The notes beneath the pieces are model-generated. The model did no database searches. It had not been told where the DNA came from and worked only from the letters and a program-made list of their open reading frames with translations. A DNA stretch of 64,000 nt from Ornithinibacillus gellani (GTDB taxonomy: Bacteria; Bacillota; Bacilli; Bacillales; Amphibacillaceae). Positions 1 to 9,199 of this stretch are shown piece after piece (position 1 is the first letter of the stretch; each line of letters starts with the position of its first letter). The stretch covers positions 1 to 64,000 of the forward strand of contig NZ_QTSZ01000041.1 of the NCBI RefSeq assembly GCF_003730295.1, written 5' to 3'. The translations under genes and the position numbers were made by a program.

Positions 1-35
1 TTCATTGTAAGCGTAGATATGATATCTTTCATTAG

Positions 36-98
36 AGGACCTCTTTCTATAGTTGTTGTTGTCGAAGACTTAACTATACAAAAGAAGGTCCTTTTTTT
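36..98 (+). terminator. Rho-independent terminator at left edge
   Basis: AGGACCT at 36-42 pairs with AGGTCCT at 86-92, with further imperfect pairing inward (CTTTC..TATAG with CTATA..GAA), and a run of seven T follows. It would end a plus-strand gene lying left of the window. Confidence 0.55.
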
Positions 99-141
99 CA
101 TCTGAAATGTCTTTCAACTACTACCGCGCTCCGCTTGCTGC

Positions 142-189
142 CCTCATTTTTGATGTTAAAGTCTTACGACTTCAACATCAAAAATGAGG
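142..189. repeat. 48-nt near-perfect palindrome
   Basis: The arms 142-157 and 174-189 are perfect complements, and an inner AAGTC/GACTT stem (159-163/168-172) extends the hairpin around a TTAC loop with one mismatch. No T-run follows on the plus strand, so it is not a standard terminator. It could be a bidirectional transcription barrier or the remains of a small repeat. The rest of 190-545 holds only the upstream region of the next gene; I see no convincing promoter there. Confidence 0.5.
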
Positions 190-545
190 TATATGTTCTC
201 CCATAAACATTTTACTCTAACCCTATTTACCGCAATATCATTCTCATGTTATTTAACCTGTTTTCAATCCTATAGCTGTCTAGTGAACAGCTTTGGAGTC
301 ATTGTTTTTCCTTTTATACTTTCCTCTTAATGATCCCGCTATTCTAACAACCGGCCCGGCTATTCCAATACCAATTTTATATCGTTTGTTGTATGCTATA
401 AGAGGAGCCAATGTACAGAACATTTTATGATTGAAAATGGCTAGTGGCGTTTTTTAGTGAAGGAAAATCAATCTGTTTTCTTTTTTCATACATCATAAAT
501 TGCATCCTTTTGAAAACGCTACCATAATTAACGGGGGGATTAGCT

Positions 546-2897
546 ATGGGGAAAACAAAACATACCGGGCCAATCAAGCTTCCAAAAAAGCCGGATCCAA
601 GCTTATGGGTGAGCAAAATGCCTTTTGGACTAGGAAAAATTAAACCACATCATATCCGGGACACGATGAAGGTCGTTTGGGAAAACAAGGATAATCTACC
701 TTATGCCACGCGAATTTTAACGAAAGGTGTCTGCGATGGCTGTGCGCTTGGTGTTCAAGGGTTAAAGGATCAAACATTAACAGGACCACATTTATGCACG
801 ACTAGATTGAATGTACTTCGGTTAAATACAATGAAAGCAATGAAGCCGGAGATACTTCATGCAGATATAGATGAACTTCGAAAAATGGATAGTACGGAGC
901 TGCGCAAGCTGGGACGTATTCCATATCCATTGATTCGCAGACCCGGGGACAATGCTTTTCAACGGATTTCCTGGGACGATGCCATGGATACCATTGCTGA
1001 TAAAATAAAAGCTGTAGATCCGAAGCAATATGCTTTCTACCTCACATCACGCGGTATTACCAATGAATCTTATTATGTAGCAGGTAAGGTTGCTAGATTT
1101 CTAGGAACAAATAATATTGACAATGCTTCCCGTATTTGTCATTCTCCATCCAAAACGGCCTTATCACGTTCCGTTGGCATTGGTGCATCCAGCTGTAATT
1201 ATAAAGATTGGATTGGTACGGATGTGCTCGTGTTTTGGGGGTCGGTTGCGGCAAATAACCAGCCGGTATCCACCAAATACATGTATGCCGCTAAGCGAAA
1301 AGGAACCAAAATCATCATCATCAATCCATATTATGAGCCGGCGATGGATCAATATTGGGTACCATCTATTGCCGAATCCGCATTATTTGGTACAAAAATT
1401 GCTGACGATGTCTATCAGGTAAACATCGGTGGGGATATCGCATTTATGCATGGAATCATGAAGCATTGGTTTGCGATGGAAGCAGCGGAACCTGGCACTG
1501 CAATCAATCATGAATTTGTCGAAAAACATGTAAATGGCTATGAAGAACTGAAGGAAAAGGTAGAAAGTATTCCTTGGGCACAGCTGGAAAAATCATCTGG
1601 ACTCACCAGAGCCCGGATGGAGGAATTGGCCGAGCTGTTGGCCAAATCCCAATCAGCTGTATTTGTCTGGTCTATGGGGTTGACTCAGCATCGTTTTGGC
1701 ACAGATAATATTTCTCAAGTTGCAAATTTAGCACTGCTTCGGGGCTTTCTCGGTCGTGAGCATTGCGGACTCATGCCGATTCGTGGCCATTCCGGTGTTC
1801 AAGGTTCCGGTGAAATGGGGGCAGACCCATTTTCATTACCAGGCGGAGCAATGGATGAAGTGGGACGTAAACGAGTTGGAAAGGTATGGGGCTTTGATAT
1901 TCCTGATTGGCAGGGGGATATTGTTGGCGTTTCCTTGGAAAATGCATTACTTCCAGAAGACCATGAGCGTAAATTAAAGCTTTACTATATGTCTGGTGGA
2001 AACTTTTTAGAAACCATGCCAGAACCGGATTTTGTTCAGGAATGCCTTGAAAACGTGGATATCCGTGTACATCAAGATATTATTTTTAATACGTCGACCT
2101 TTGTAGATGCAAAGGAGGCAGTTATTGTACTTCCGGCCATGACGCGATATGAGCAGCCAGGTGGTGGGACATCTACTTCAACGGAAAGAATGGTCTATTT
2201 TTCACCGGAAATTAAAGGACCTCGAATTGAAGAGGCTCGCTCCGAATGGGAAATTTATGTTGATCTAGCCAAACGTGTGAAAGGCGAGGCAGCAAAAGTA
2301 ATAGACTTCCCGGATGCATATGCTGTTCGAGATGAAATTGCTTTGGCTGCACCGAACTACGATGGCATCCAGCATTTAAAAGAGAGCGGCGATGTATTTC
2401 AATGGGGTGGGGCCTGGCTATGTGAAGGCGGTGAATGCCCGACACCGGACGGTAAAGGAAATTTAATCACAGTTGAGTTACCTGAACTACGCAAACCGGA
2501 AGGGCATTTCTATGTCACAACCCGGCGTGGTAAGCAATTTAACTCGATGATATACGGTGAAACAGATCCCTTCAATGCTGCGGATCGCTATGATGTACTG
2601 ATGAATGCAGAAGATGGCAGTAAACACGATATCCACGAAGGGGACGCCATTGTGGTTTATAATAAGTACGGCAGTTTTCATGGCCGCGCCAAGTTTGAGC
2701 CTATTAAATCAGGGAATATCGAAGTACATTGGCCAGAGGGAAATACATTAATTCCCAAGGGTGTATATGAACAATTCGCTGGAATACCTGAATATAATAC
2801 AGCCGTGGTCGTGGAAAAAGCGGAAACCTATCACGCCCACAAGGATACAAGATACGTAGAAAAACGTGTAGAAGAATTAGAAATGGAAATGAGTTAG
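546..2897 (+). CDS. FdhF/YdeP-family molybdopterin oxidoreductase
   Basis: A 783-residue protein of the formate-dehydrogenase-alpha-like (FdhF/YdeP) family, expected to carry bis-MGD molybdenum cofactor in the cytoplasm. Near residues 60-90 a CDGC motif and a later HLC provide three cysteines where classic formate dehydrogenases have a full [4Fe-4S] motif. The middle carries the family's SRICHSPS segment, and the C-terminal third is a molydopterin dinucleotide-binding beta-barrel region. There is no twin-arginine signal. The start ATG follows a strong GGGGGGATT site. The next gene is fdhD, which sulfurates the Mo cofactor of such enzymes, so the two probably form an operon. The substrate is unknown: formate is plausible, but YdeP-type members are not proven formate dehydrogenases. 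Confidence 0.85.
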   Translation: MGKTKHTGPIKLPKKPDPSLWVSKMPFGLGKIKPHHIRDTMKVVWENKDNLPYATRILTKGVCDGCALGVQGLKDQTLTGPHLCTTRLNVLRLNTMKAMKPEILHADIDELRKMDSTELRKLGRIPYPLIRRPGDNAFQRISWDDAMDTIADKIKAVDPKQYAFYLTSRGITNESYYVAGKVARFLGTNNIDNASRICHSPSKTALSRSVGIGASSCNYKDWIGTDVLVFWGSVAANNQPVSTKYMYAAKRKGTKIIIINPYYEPAMDQYWVPSIAESALFGTKIADDVYQVNIGGDIAFMHGIMKHWFAMEAAEPGTAINHEFVEKHVNGYEELKEKVESIPWAQLEKSSGLTRARMEELAELLAKSQSAVFVWSMGLTQHRFGTDNISQVANLALLRGFLGREHCGLMPIRGHSGVQGSGEMGADPFSLPGGAMDEVGRKRVGKVWGFDIPDWQGDIVGVSLENALLPEDHERKLKLYYMSGGNFLETMPEPDFVQECLENVDIRVHQDIIFNTSTFVDAKEAVIVLPAMTRYEQPGGGTSTSTERMVYFSPEIKGPRIEEARSEWEIYVDLAKRVKGEAAKVIDFPDAYAVRDEIALAAPNYDGIQHLKESGDVFQWGGAWLCEGGECPTPDGKGNLITVELPELRKPEGHFYVTTRRGKQFNSMIYGETDPFNAADRYDVLMNAEDGSKHDIHEGDAIVVYNKYGSFHGRAKFEPIKSGNIEVHWPEGNTLIPKGVYEQFAGIPEYNTAVVVEKAETYHAHKDTRYVEKRVEELEMEMS

Positions 2898-2921
2898 TTG
2901 GCAAAATGACAGCCAGTCTAG

Positions 2922-2954
2922 CTCCCCACAAATGTTGGTCATTGGAGGTGGGGC
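2922..2954 (+). promoter_or_regulatory. Hairpin covering the fdhD ribosome-binding site
   Basis: In the 60-nt gap before fdhD, CCCCAC (2924-2929) can pair with GTGGGG (2948-2953), which is part of the purine-rich GGAGGTGGGG ribosome site. This could lower FdhD translation or couple it to the upstream gene. It is only a short six-pair stem. Confidence 0.3.
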
Positions 2955-2957
2955 AAC

Positions 2958-3752
2958 ATGAAAAACGTAACACAGAATGGCTGGAAAACTGTACATTATC
3001 AAAAGACAAATCCGATCGTTGCCGAAGAAAGGATTGCTGTTGAATTCCCATTAACGATTATGTTAAATGGCGAGGAATTCGCAACCATGGTTTGCACACC
3101 AACCCATATGGAAGAGCTATTAATTGGATTTTTGGCATCTGAAGGGATCATCCGATTTTACGATGAAATTCGTTCCTTGCACGTAGATGAACAGAAGGGG
3201 TTTGCCTATATTGAATTGGATCGTTCCATTGATGACTTAAACATTGACCACTCCAAACGGGTGATTGGATCCTGTTGCGGCAAAAGCAGACAGTTTTATT
3301 TCAAAAGTGATGTCAAAACAGCGAAAACAATCACAAGCAAACTGCATATATCTGTTTCGCAATGCTATGCATTAATGCATAAACTAGAATCACAATCGGA
3401 ACATTTCCAGCAAACTGGTGGCGTACACAATGCAGCATTATGTACGGTGGATGAAGTTTTACAGGTTCGAACAGATATTGGCAGACACAATGCACTCGAC
3501 AAAATTTATGGTGACATTTTAATGCATCCCCTCCCATTACGGGACAAACTAATCGTTTTTAGTGGGCGCATCTCTTCAGAAGTATTACTGAAGGTTTCCA
3601 AAATTGGTGTTGGCATTCTATTATCCAAATCCGCACCTACGAATCTTGCCTTACAGCTTGCGGAAGACCTTGGTATCACAACTGCTGGATTTGTACGTGG
3701 ACAATCTATGAATGTTTATACACACCCGGAAAGAATCATAGAGGAAAGTTAG
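2958..3752 (+). CDS. fdhD: FdhD sulfurtransferase for formate dehydrogenase
   Basis: A 264-residue FdhD/NarQ-family protein. FdhD passes sulfur from a cysteine desulfurase to the molybdenum cofactor before it is inserted into formate dehydrogenases. Visible family features are the GSCCGKS cysteine-loop near residue 110 (carrying the sulfur), the TGGVHNAAL segment, and the DIGRHNALDKIYG motif near residues 175-188, followed by SGRISSEVLLK. The length is normal for the family. It lies 60 nt behind the FdhF/YdeP gene on the same strand and is followed by a strong terminator, so the two genes form a closed unit. Confidence 0.93.
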   Translation: MKNVTQNGWKTVHYQKTNPIVAEERIAVEFPLTIMLNGEEFATMVCTPTHMEELLIGFLASEGIIRFYDEIRSLHVDEQKGFAYIELDRSIDDLNIDHSKRVIGSCCGKSRQFYFKSDVKTAKTITSKLHISVSQCYALMHKLESQSEHFQQTGGVHNAALCTVDEVLQVRTDIGRHNALDKIYGDILMHPLPLRDKLIVFSGRISSEVLLKVSKIGVGILLSKSAPTNLALQLAEDLGITTAGFVRGQSMNVYTHPERIIEES

Positions 3753-3765
3753 AATAGGAAATGAA

Positions 3766-3800
3766 AAATCTGCCGTTCACGGAATAACGGCGGATTTTTT
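3766..3800 (+). terminator. Terminator of the fdh unit
   Basis: AAATC-TGCCGTT pairs with AACGGC-GGATT and is followed by six T, 14 nt after the fdhD stop. Confidence 0.85.
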
Positions 3801-3886
3801 GATTGATTGATTGATGCTGCTGTTTTTCTAATTAAAAATCTGTTAAATTGGCAATTGACGAACTGACAGCAATATGTAGTCAAATA

Positions 3887-4040
3887 AAGCGAAACTTCAA
3901 TCAGTGGAGATTCTGCCCTTCCCCACTGATTGTTAGTTGAACCAATCAGTCCTTTACTGGCTGCTATTCCCTCACTTTCAATTCTTGTTATCAACAAAAA
4001 CTCTTGATGTGGGGGGTTTACAGCCAGTTAATCTGTGAAA
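3887..4040 (+). repeat. Dispersed ~155-bp hairpin repeat, copy 1
   Basis: Starts with (G)CGAAACTTCAATCAGTGG and ends with ACAGCCAGTTAATCTGTG. The first half folds as CAATCAGTGG..CCCCACTGATTG. The second half pairs ACTGGCTG with CAGCCAGT across the element, with an internal pair around ATCAACAAAAACTCTTGAT. Full copies in the same orientation lie at 18997-19155 and 24507-24664. All sit in intergenic spaces. A short frame through it (IGSTNNQWG) is only a shadow of the repeat. It fills most of the 430-nt gap between fdhD and the SDR gene. Confidence 0.85.
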
Positions 4041-4182
4041 AATATAGTATTACTCACGCTTGTGAACGTTTCATGAACACGTAGGAAATAATTGGTGTTT
4101 CTATGGTCATTTTCTTATGAGAACGCTGTCAAGCTTAGCTATACTATAAGTGTAAGCCACAATATCTATTGGAGGAATGACC

Positions 4183-4914
4183 ATGGGACGATTAAAAGGT
4201 AAAGTTGCAATCATTACTGGCGGTGCATCAGGAATTGGCGAAAAAATTGTACAACGGTTTCATGAGGAAAATGCGATTGTCATTGCGGCAGATATTAATG
4301 AGCAGGCTTTGAAGCAAATTAGCAAGGAGCAAGTCCATGGAAAAAAACTAGACGTCACTTCTGAGGAAGACTGGAAACGACTCGTTGATGAAGTGAAATC
4401 AGAATTTGGCAAGATTGATATACTTGTAAATAACGCTGGGATTAGCACTGAAAAAACAATCGAACAAATTGATTATCATGAATGGGAAAAGCTTTCAAAA
4501 ATAAATGGATTCGGTGCCCTCCTCGGTCTCAAATACGTAGCACCTGAAATGGCAGCGGCCAACAAGGGATCCATCGTAAACCTTTCATCCGTTACAGCTT
4601 TAACAGGAATGGGACTGAACACATATACGGCATCCAAAGGGGCTGTCCGTGCATTTTCCAAGGCAGCCGCCGTTGAGTTTGGTGGAAGTGGCGTACGAGT
4701 GAATGCTGTCTTTCCTGGCGTCATTGCTACACCAATGACGGAAGGACTAGAGGAAAGCGGCGAAGCACTTGCTAGAATTAATGCCATGACACCTATGCAG
4801 CGCCTCGGACAACCGGAAGAGGTAGCAAATGCAATTCTATTCCTTGCCAGTGATGAAGCATCCTATATCACTGGCGCCGAACTTGCTATTGATGGCGGAT
4901 ATTCCGCACTTTAA
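4183..4914 (+). CDS. Short-chain dehydrogenase/reductase (SDR)
   Basis: A 243-residue classical SDR. The N-terminus has the TGGASGIG dinucleotide-binding motif, then NNAG (near residue 86), a catalytic serine in NLSSVT, and the YTASKGA catalytic Tyr/Lys pair near residues 150-157; an acidic residue after beta-2 (AADIN) suggests NAD(H). The C-terminus ends with the usual GAELAIDGGY. The family includes cyclopentanol and hydroxysteroid dehydrogenases; the true substrate cannot be told. An ATG six bases upstream lies only one base after GGAGG, so the ATG at 4183 (spacing 7) is the better start. It stands alone with its own terminator. Confidence 0.9.
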   Translation: MGRLKGKVAIITGGASGIGEKIVQRFHEENAIVIAADINEQALKQISKEQVHGKKLDVTSEEDWKRLVDEVKSEFGKIDILVNNAGISTEKTIEQIDYHEWEKLSKINGFGALLGLKYVAPEMAAANKGSIVNLSSVTALTGMGLNTYTASKGAVRAFSKAAAVEFGGSGVRVNAVFPGVIATPMTEGLEESGEALARINAMTPMQRLGQPEEVANAILFLASDEASYITGAELAIDGGYSAL

Positions 4915-4935
4915 AAGAGCTACTTTAAACGAAAC

Positions 4936-4979
4936 ACAGGTTGGATCCTCTTTACTATTGGAAACCAACCTGTTTTTTT
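4936..4979 (+). terminator. Terminator of the SDR gene
   Basis: ACAGGTTGG pairs with CCAACCTGT and seven T follow. Confidence 0.88.
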
Positions 4980-5047
4980 ATCTTTTATAGTAAGGGTATG
5001 TGTTTTTCCATAGAAGTCACATAGTTTAAATGGCGTTTAACTTAGCT

Positions 5048-5489
5048 CTTTCAAGGGGAATGAGGACAATCACTCGTAGCCTCGGCTTCCTATCGCAGTG
5101 ACGAAAACTAAAAGGTATACGTACTGGTGAAACAAATTTTATAAACGTGAAGTAATGCCTGATAGCCTGATACTTGCACCTGCACATGCTCTTGAATGGC
5201 TACAAGAATAGAAACATCTTTAGAATGAAGTTGAAAAGGTAGATAGCAATAAAAACAGTCAATCTGCATGAGAAATCAACGTAGATCTGCCAATTTAACT
5301 CTCATAGCCAACAAAAGAATTAATTAAAGAGTATGCATAAGAACAATTTGTAGATAAAAGCATGGTTGCTAATATTGCCATACATAGGGATGAGACAAAC
5401 ACCCCATGCTCATCATGCTTACGATTCGCCCATTTGAAAAAAATGGTGAATGGTGAAGCCAAGAAAGTGTATTTGATAGATAAGTAAAA
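5048..5489 (+). pseudogene. Decayed MobA/MobL-type relaxase (N-terminal part)
   Basis: No open frame survives, but shifting between plus-strand frames recovers the relaxase nuclease domain in order: ASASYRSDE (from 5079), FYKREVMPDSLILAPAHALEW, a stop-riddled stretch resembling WNEVEKVDSNKNSQ..EINVDLPI, ELIKEYA*EQFVDK, MVANIAIHRDE, then HAH and IMLTIRPFEKNGEW. IHRDE..PHAH holds the conserved histidine cluster of the MobA/MobL family. There are several in-frame stops and at least three frameshifts. It marks an old integrated mobilisable plasmid or IME. The rest of the relaxase is missing. Confidence 0.75.
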
Positions 5490-5581
5490 AAACTTCATCT
5501 ACAACAAAAAACCAATAAAAAAAAGGTTTTCAATTACTAATATAGAATATATTAAGCACGGTAAGCTGAGGTGGGAATTAC

Positions 5582-5843
5582 ATGAGGAAATGGATTATGA
5601 TAATAGTTTTGTTTTCCTACCTCTTTTAATCTTCAGTAAAGAATAAAGCGTATGCAGCATGGTGTTTATAAAAATGGCGCAGTATACATTAATGGAACAC
5701 ATACAGAATATCCTTGGCATGAAATATACAGAAAAAATTATAATAGTTCAACATGGTCAACTATCTATACTTATAATCCTGAATCATATGGTAAAAACCA
5801 AAATGGCTTATGGACTACTAGAAGAATTTTAAAAGATATTTAA
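5582..5843 (+). pseudogene. Broken small secreted-peptide gene
   Basis: GAGGTGG precedes an ATG at 5582 that reads a signal-peptide-like MRKWIMIIVLFSYLF and then hits TAA. In the same frame, past the stop, SSVKNKAYAA resembles a signal-peptidase site. After one more frame change the sequence runs open from 5652 to 5843 as a 60-residue, Tyr/Trp/Asn-rich, cysteine-free segment (HGVYKNGAVYING..., ending WTTRRILKDI). I read this as a former secreted bacteriocin-like peptide broken by a stop and a frameshift. No family can be named with confidence; an intact 63-residue protein from 5652 is the alternative. Confidence 0.45.
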
Positions 5844-5882
5844 TCTCTTGTTTTTGAAAATCACACTTAGGAGAAACTACAC

Positions 5883-6281
5883 ATGACAATGGATGCTTTG
5901 GTATATTCAGGAAGAGGATATTTAGGCTTTAGTATTTTTACATTTATCGTGCTTTTTCAACAGAACGGTTTGCCCTACGCTACTTTTATATCGGTATTTT
6001 CGTTTATAGCTATTTATGGTCTTACGTATCTAGCCCTTTATGTTAATAAGAAAATTGGACTCCCATTTTCTTATAACAACTATTTAGCTACTATATGGAT
6101 AATAGCAGGACTATTATCCATAATAGTAGCTAAAACAATCATATTTTTTTTAGTGTTTTTGGTATCGGCGTTTTTAATGAAATTTATTAACACGAATAAT
6201 AAAACTTTTAATAATTTCATCGTGTTTTTCGCCCCCGTCACTGTATTGACACTTACTATTCTAACGTTCATATTACTTTAA
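5883..6281 (+). CDS. Small four-helix membrane protein (possible immunity protein)
   Basis: A 132-residue protein that is almost all hydrophobic, with about four membrane segments (near residues 12-30, 33-53, 68-95 and 108-131) and a KFINTNNKTFNN loop. AGGAG nine bases before the ATG supports the start. I recognise no family. It lies 39 nt behind the broken secreted-peptide gene on the same strand; peptide plus small membrane protein is the usual arrangement of a bacteriocin and its immunity protein, which is why that role is suggested. The very high AT content differs from nearby core genes and fits the adjacent mobile-element debris. Confidence 0.55.
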   Translation: MTMDALVYSGRGYLGFSIFTFIVLFQQNGLPYATFISVFSFIAIYGLTYLALYVNKKIGLPFSYNNYLATIWIIAGLLSIIVAKTIIFFLVFLVSAFLMKFINTNNKTFNNFIVFFAPVTVLTLTILTFILL

Positions 6282-7085
6282 GAATAATTTAAATGGGATA
6301 AGAATTATCTAGCATGTAAAACCATATAGATTACTATACTCAGAAATGAATAAAAGATTCGAGTTCGATATTGTACCGAACTTTTGGATAAGCTTGCTTG
6401 ATAATAACCTACTGTTTTTTTTAAAAGCTTAACTAGGAGTTAAAGGGTTTGATGTATCACCACTTTTTTAATACTAAAAGGCTGTGCAGTTATGCATAGC
6501 TTTTTTGTTTTACTGGGATCATGGAGAAGGATGGATTTGTCACAACCTTTAGTGTTTGTAGAATCCTTATCCGTTTGGCTTGGAGAAAAAAATCAAAATG
6601 CCCTTTATGTAGTATTTTTCAAAAACAGAATCAACTTGTACTGCTTTCAAGAAGTCACTTCAAGCACGGTTTATCTTACTCCAATTCCGTAAATACACGA
6701 TTTCGAGTAACTTAAAGGCTGTTTAACTTACTCCATTTTCAAAAATAAACGATTTCGCGTAACTTAAATGCCGTTTTTCCTTCCCAAATTCCAGAAGCAC
6801 TTACCATCAAGCCATCTACTATGATATACGACCTGCTTATCATTGGTCGCACGGCTTGCAGTCTGTTTTTTTGACACTGACATTTATTTGTATATCCCAT
6901 TTGATAGGCTTGATTATAGCAGTCGTTCGCATATGGTATTGCGATTTATTTTTTTACCCATAAATTGCCACATTATTTCCTGTTTTATGGTATTATTAAA
7001 ATATATAGTGATTTCGTCCTATTTTTTTATAATAGAATTGGGTATAAATACCTAATAATTATTTGCAATGAAAGGGGGAGAGCAA
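6282..7085. other. Gene-poor AT-rich debris
   Basis: About 800 nt with no supportable gene. It holds short spurious frames (6492-6715), the tandem repeat at 6669-6772, and the leader of the following GGDEF gene. With the relaxase remnant it forms a ~2-kb decayed island between the SDR terminator and 7085. Confidence 0.5.
6669..6772. repeat. Imperfect tandem repeat, two ~52-bp units
   Basis: Units 6669-6719 and 6721-6772 share GTTTA.CTTACTCCA, AAATA.ACGATTTCG, GTAACTTAAA and GC at matching positions. GGCGTTTAACTTA at about 5032 may be a third partial copy. No function is evident. Confidence 0.55.
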
Positions 7086-8351
7086 ATGAGTTGGCGGACC
7101 AAAGTATTAATTGCAGTCTTATTTATCACTTCTGTCTTTATCAGCGTCTTTTACGGACCACCTTATTTTACCATCGAATATACTACCTACTTCAAAGCGT
7201 TGTCATTATATTTTTTATTTACGGCGCTATATTCTCATCTCAAAATCATCGTCAAAAAAGGGAATGCAAATATAGATTACGGGATTTCCTATAGTCTATC
7301 TATGGCTTTGTTTTCCGGACCACTTGGGCTACTCCTATTTGAAGTGATCAATCGATTTACTGCTTATTTTTATCGGAAAGCGACGCATACGGCGGACCGC
7401 GATGAATTCCTACATACTTTTTATAATATTGGCTCGCACACATTAAATTACACGATTGCATTTTTTGTATTTACCCTTTGTAATCCATTTATGCAACATA
7501 TTCCATTTGGTTTTTGGATTCTTATGATTACATTGGTTGTCTTGGTTTCTGTACTTTCGGATTTTTATTTAATAATGATTTTTACTTGGGAAGGCGAATT
7601 TAAAACAAAGGAAGATATTACACATTTTATCAAGAGCCGCAGTAAGCTGGACATGGGGAAGACGGTTGTTACAAATGGATTGCTTTTTTGGTTTCTTCAA
7701 AATGGTCAATGGGAGATTCTCGTGGGGATGTTTGTACTGAATTATCTCGTTAGCAGGTCTGCCTATGAAAAGTCAGAGAGCATCCAGCATAAAATCGAGC
7801 GGGACAAATTTAAACAAATGGCCTATACAGATTTTTTAACCGAAGTATATAATCGGGCTTATATGAATTTAAAAATTGATGAGTTGGATGAAGCAGGTGA
7901 AACCGTTGGGGTTATCGTTGCGGACATAGATTCCTTCAAAAATATCAATGACACCTATAACCATACCGTTGGTGATCGTGTTATTCAGCACTGTGCAGCT
8001 ATGATGCAGAGCCAGCTTGGACCTGATGACTTCTTATTCCGTAGTGGCGGGGAGGAATTTACAATGTTCCTCAGAAATAAAACCTATCCGGAATGCCTGA
8101 CAGTGGCAAAACGCATGAATCAAATTATTTCGGAAACACCTGCACAAGCCGATTTTAAAGGAGCTACGATACATATTGCCTACACCTCTTCCTTTGGTCT
8201 GTACTTCTTCAGACCAACAGCTGAAGTCGGGATCAAAAAAGCATATGTGCATGCAGACACCTTACTGTTTACTTCAAAAAGTCAGGGAAAAAATTGTGTA
8301 TCTGCACAAAATGGACTCGAGAAACACGAGCTTGCACTCACACATGCTTAA
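7086..8351 (+). CDS. Membrane-bound GGDEF protein (diguanylate cyclase)
   Basis: A 421-residue protein with about six N-terminal membrane segments (to about residue 215) and a C-terminal GGDEF domain that opens with DFLTEVYNRAYM. The active-site loop reads SGGEEF, compatible with c-di-GMP synthesis from two GTP; no RxxD inhibitory site is apparent five residues upstream. The last motif is ADTLLFTSKSQGKN, a variant of the usual ADxALYxAKxxGRN. GGGGGAG lies five to six bases before ATG 7086, so this start is preferred over an ATG 18 bases upstream that lacks a ribosome site. It may add c-di-GMP control of surface behaviour in a genome that also carries the EPS locus below. Confidence 0.88.
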   Translation: MSWRTKVLIAVLFITSVFISVFYGPPYFTIEYTTYFKALSLYFLFTALYSHLKIIVKKGNANIDYGISYSLSMALFSGPLGLLLFEVINRFTAYFYRKATHTADRDEFLHTFYNIGSHTLNYTIAFFVFTLCNPFMQHIPFGFWILMITLVVLVSVLSDFYLIMIFTWEGEFKTKEDITHFIKSRSKLDMGKTVVTNGLLFWFLQNGQWEILVGMFVLNYLVSRSAYEKSESIQHKIERDKFKQMAYTDFLTEVYNRAYMNLKIDELDEAGETVGVIVADIDSFKNINDTYNHTVGDRVIQHCAAMMQSQLGPDDFLFRSGGEEFTMFLRNKTYPECLTVAKRMNQIISETPAQADFKGATIHIAYTSSFGLYFFRPTAEVGIKKAYVHADTLLFTSKSQGKNCVSAQNGLEKHELALTHA

Positions 8352-8357
8352 ACAACA

Positions 8358-8393
8358 AGAAGCGGCCTACCATTTCCGGCGTAGACCGCTTCT
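8358..8393. terminator. Bidirectional terminator between convergent genes
   Basis: AGAAGCGG-CCTAC pairs with GTAG-A-CCGCTTCT, placed between the GGDEF stop and the converging DUF4097 stop. Confidence 0.75.
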
Positions 8394-8395
8394 AT

Positions 8396-9199
8396 TCAAT
8401 ATCTATCATTAACCTCAATTGAACCAACTTCCGTTTGGATCTGCACTTCATATTTTTCGTTACTGCTGATATAGTTGCCCTTTTCACCAAAAATATTGAT
8501 TCGCCCCACTTCGGAATTGGCATAAATGGATGCATGATCTGGTGGCTGGCTTAATATTAGCTTGATACTGCCAACATTCGATTTTAGATCAAGGTGATTT
8601 GTGATGGATGCCGATTGCACATCAATCGACCCCACATCAGTTTGCACCTTTTGTGTCCCCGTAACGTCACGTAGATTGACACTGCCTACATCTGTTTTAA
8701 CGGTTAAGGATTCGGTTTCTGTATCATTGATGTGTAAACTTGCTACATCTGTTATAGCATGCAGCTGTTGTACCTGAATCGATGATACCGTTACCCTGCC
8801 CACATTATTTTCAATCTGAAGCTGTTCATATTGTTTTTTCGGAAGATACACATCCACATACAGACGATGGAAACCCCAATCATTCCAAGAAAAGCGGAAC
8901 CAGTTATTTTTCTTCTTACCGATATCCACTTGCAGCGTTCCAAGCTTATTGGTCACGTCTATCATGTCATCCTGATTCGTGGATTCGCGAATTTTTCCAT
9001 TCCACTCTACCTTGATATCATCATTTTCAGATAGTTTTATATGAATATTTGCGACCTCACTATCAATAGCTACCCGGTTAATATCCGAACTGGAAATGGT
9101 TTGTTCCCCTTCCATCGTTGCAAAACTAAAATAATCCTTTGCTGTCATAATGGAACCAATAATGCCGATAATCAAGAGGAGCATTCCTATCTTTTTCAT
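8396..9199 (-). CDS. DUF4097-family surface adhesin-like protein (LiaG-like)
   Basis: A 267-residue protein with one N-terminal membrane anchor (residues 5-22) and an extracytoplasmic right-handed repeat domain typical of DUF4097/LiaG proteins. The signature repeats EVANIHIKL, DVASLHIND, DVGSVNLRD, DVGSIDVQS, NVGSIKLIL and EVGSIEVND recur about every 20 residues. Such proteins are linked to cell-envelope stress systems, but the molecular role is not known. Its start overlaps the stop of the DUF1700 gene by four bases (ATGA), so the two are translationally coupled. Confidence 0.85.
   Translation of the reverse strand: MKKIGMLLLIIGIIGSIMTAKDYFSFATMEGEQTISSSDINRVAIDSEVANIHIKLSENDDIKVEWNGKIRESTNQDDMIDVTNKLGTLQVDIGKKKNNWFRFSWNDWGFHRLYVDVYLPKKQYEQLQIENNVGRVTVSSIQVQQLHAITDVASLHINDTETESLTVKTDVGSVNLRDVTGTQKVQTDVGSIDVQSASITNHLDLKSNVGSIKLILSQPPDHASIYANSEVGRINIFGEKGNYISSNEKYEVQIQTEVGSIEVNDRY

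Noticed and set aside
3749-3997. Minus-strand open frame with the peptide IGSTNNQWG, repeated at 18660-19178
   Set aside because: It is only the translation of the dispersed hairpin repeat; no ribosome site, and similarity ends at the repeat borders.
6492-6715. Two short overlapping plus-strand frames
   Set aside because: No ribosome site, no recognisable family, and they overlap the tandem repeat in decayed DNA.
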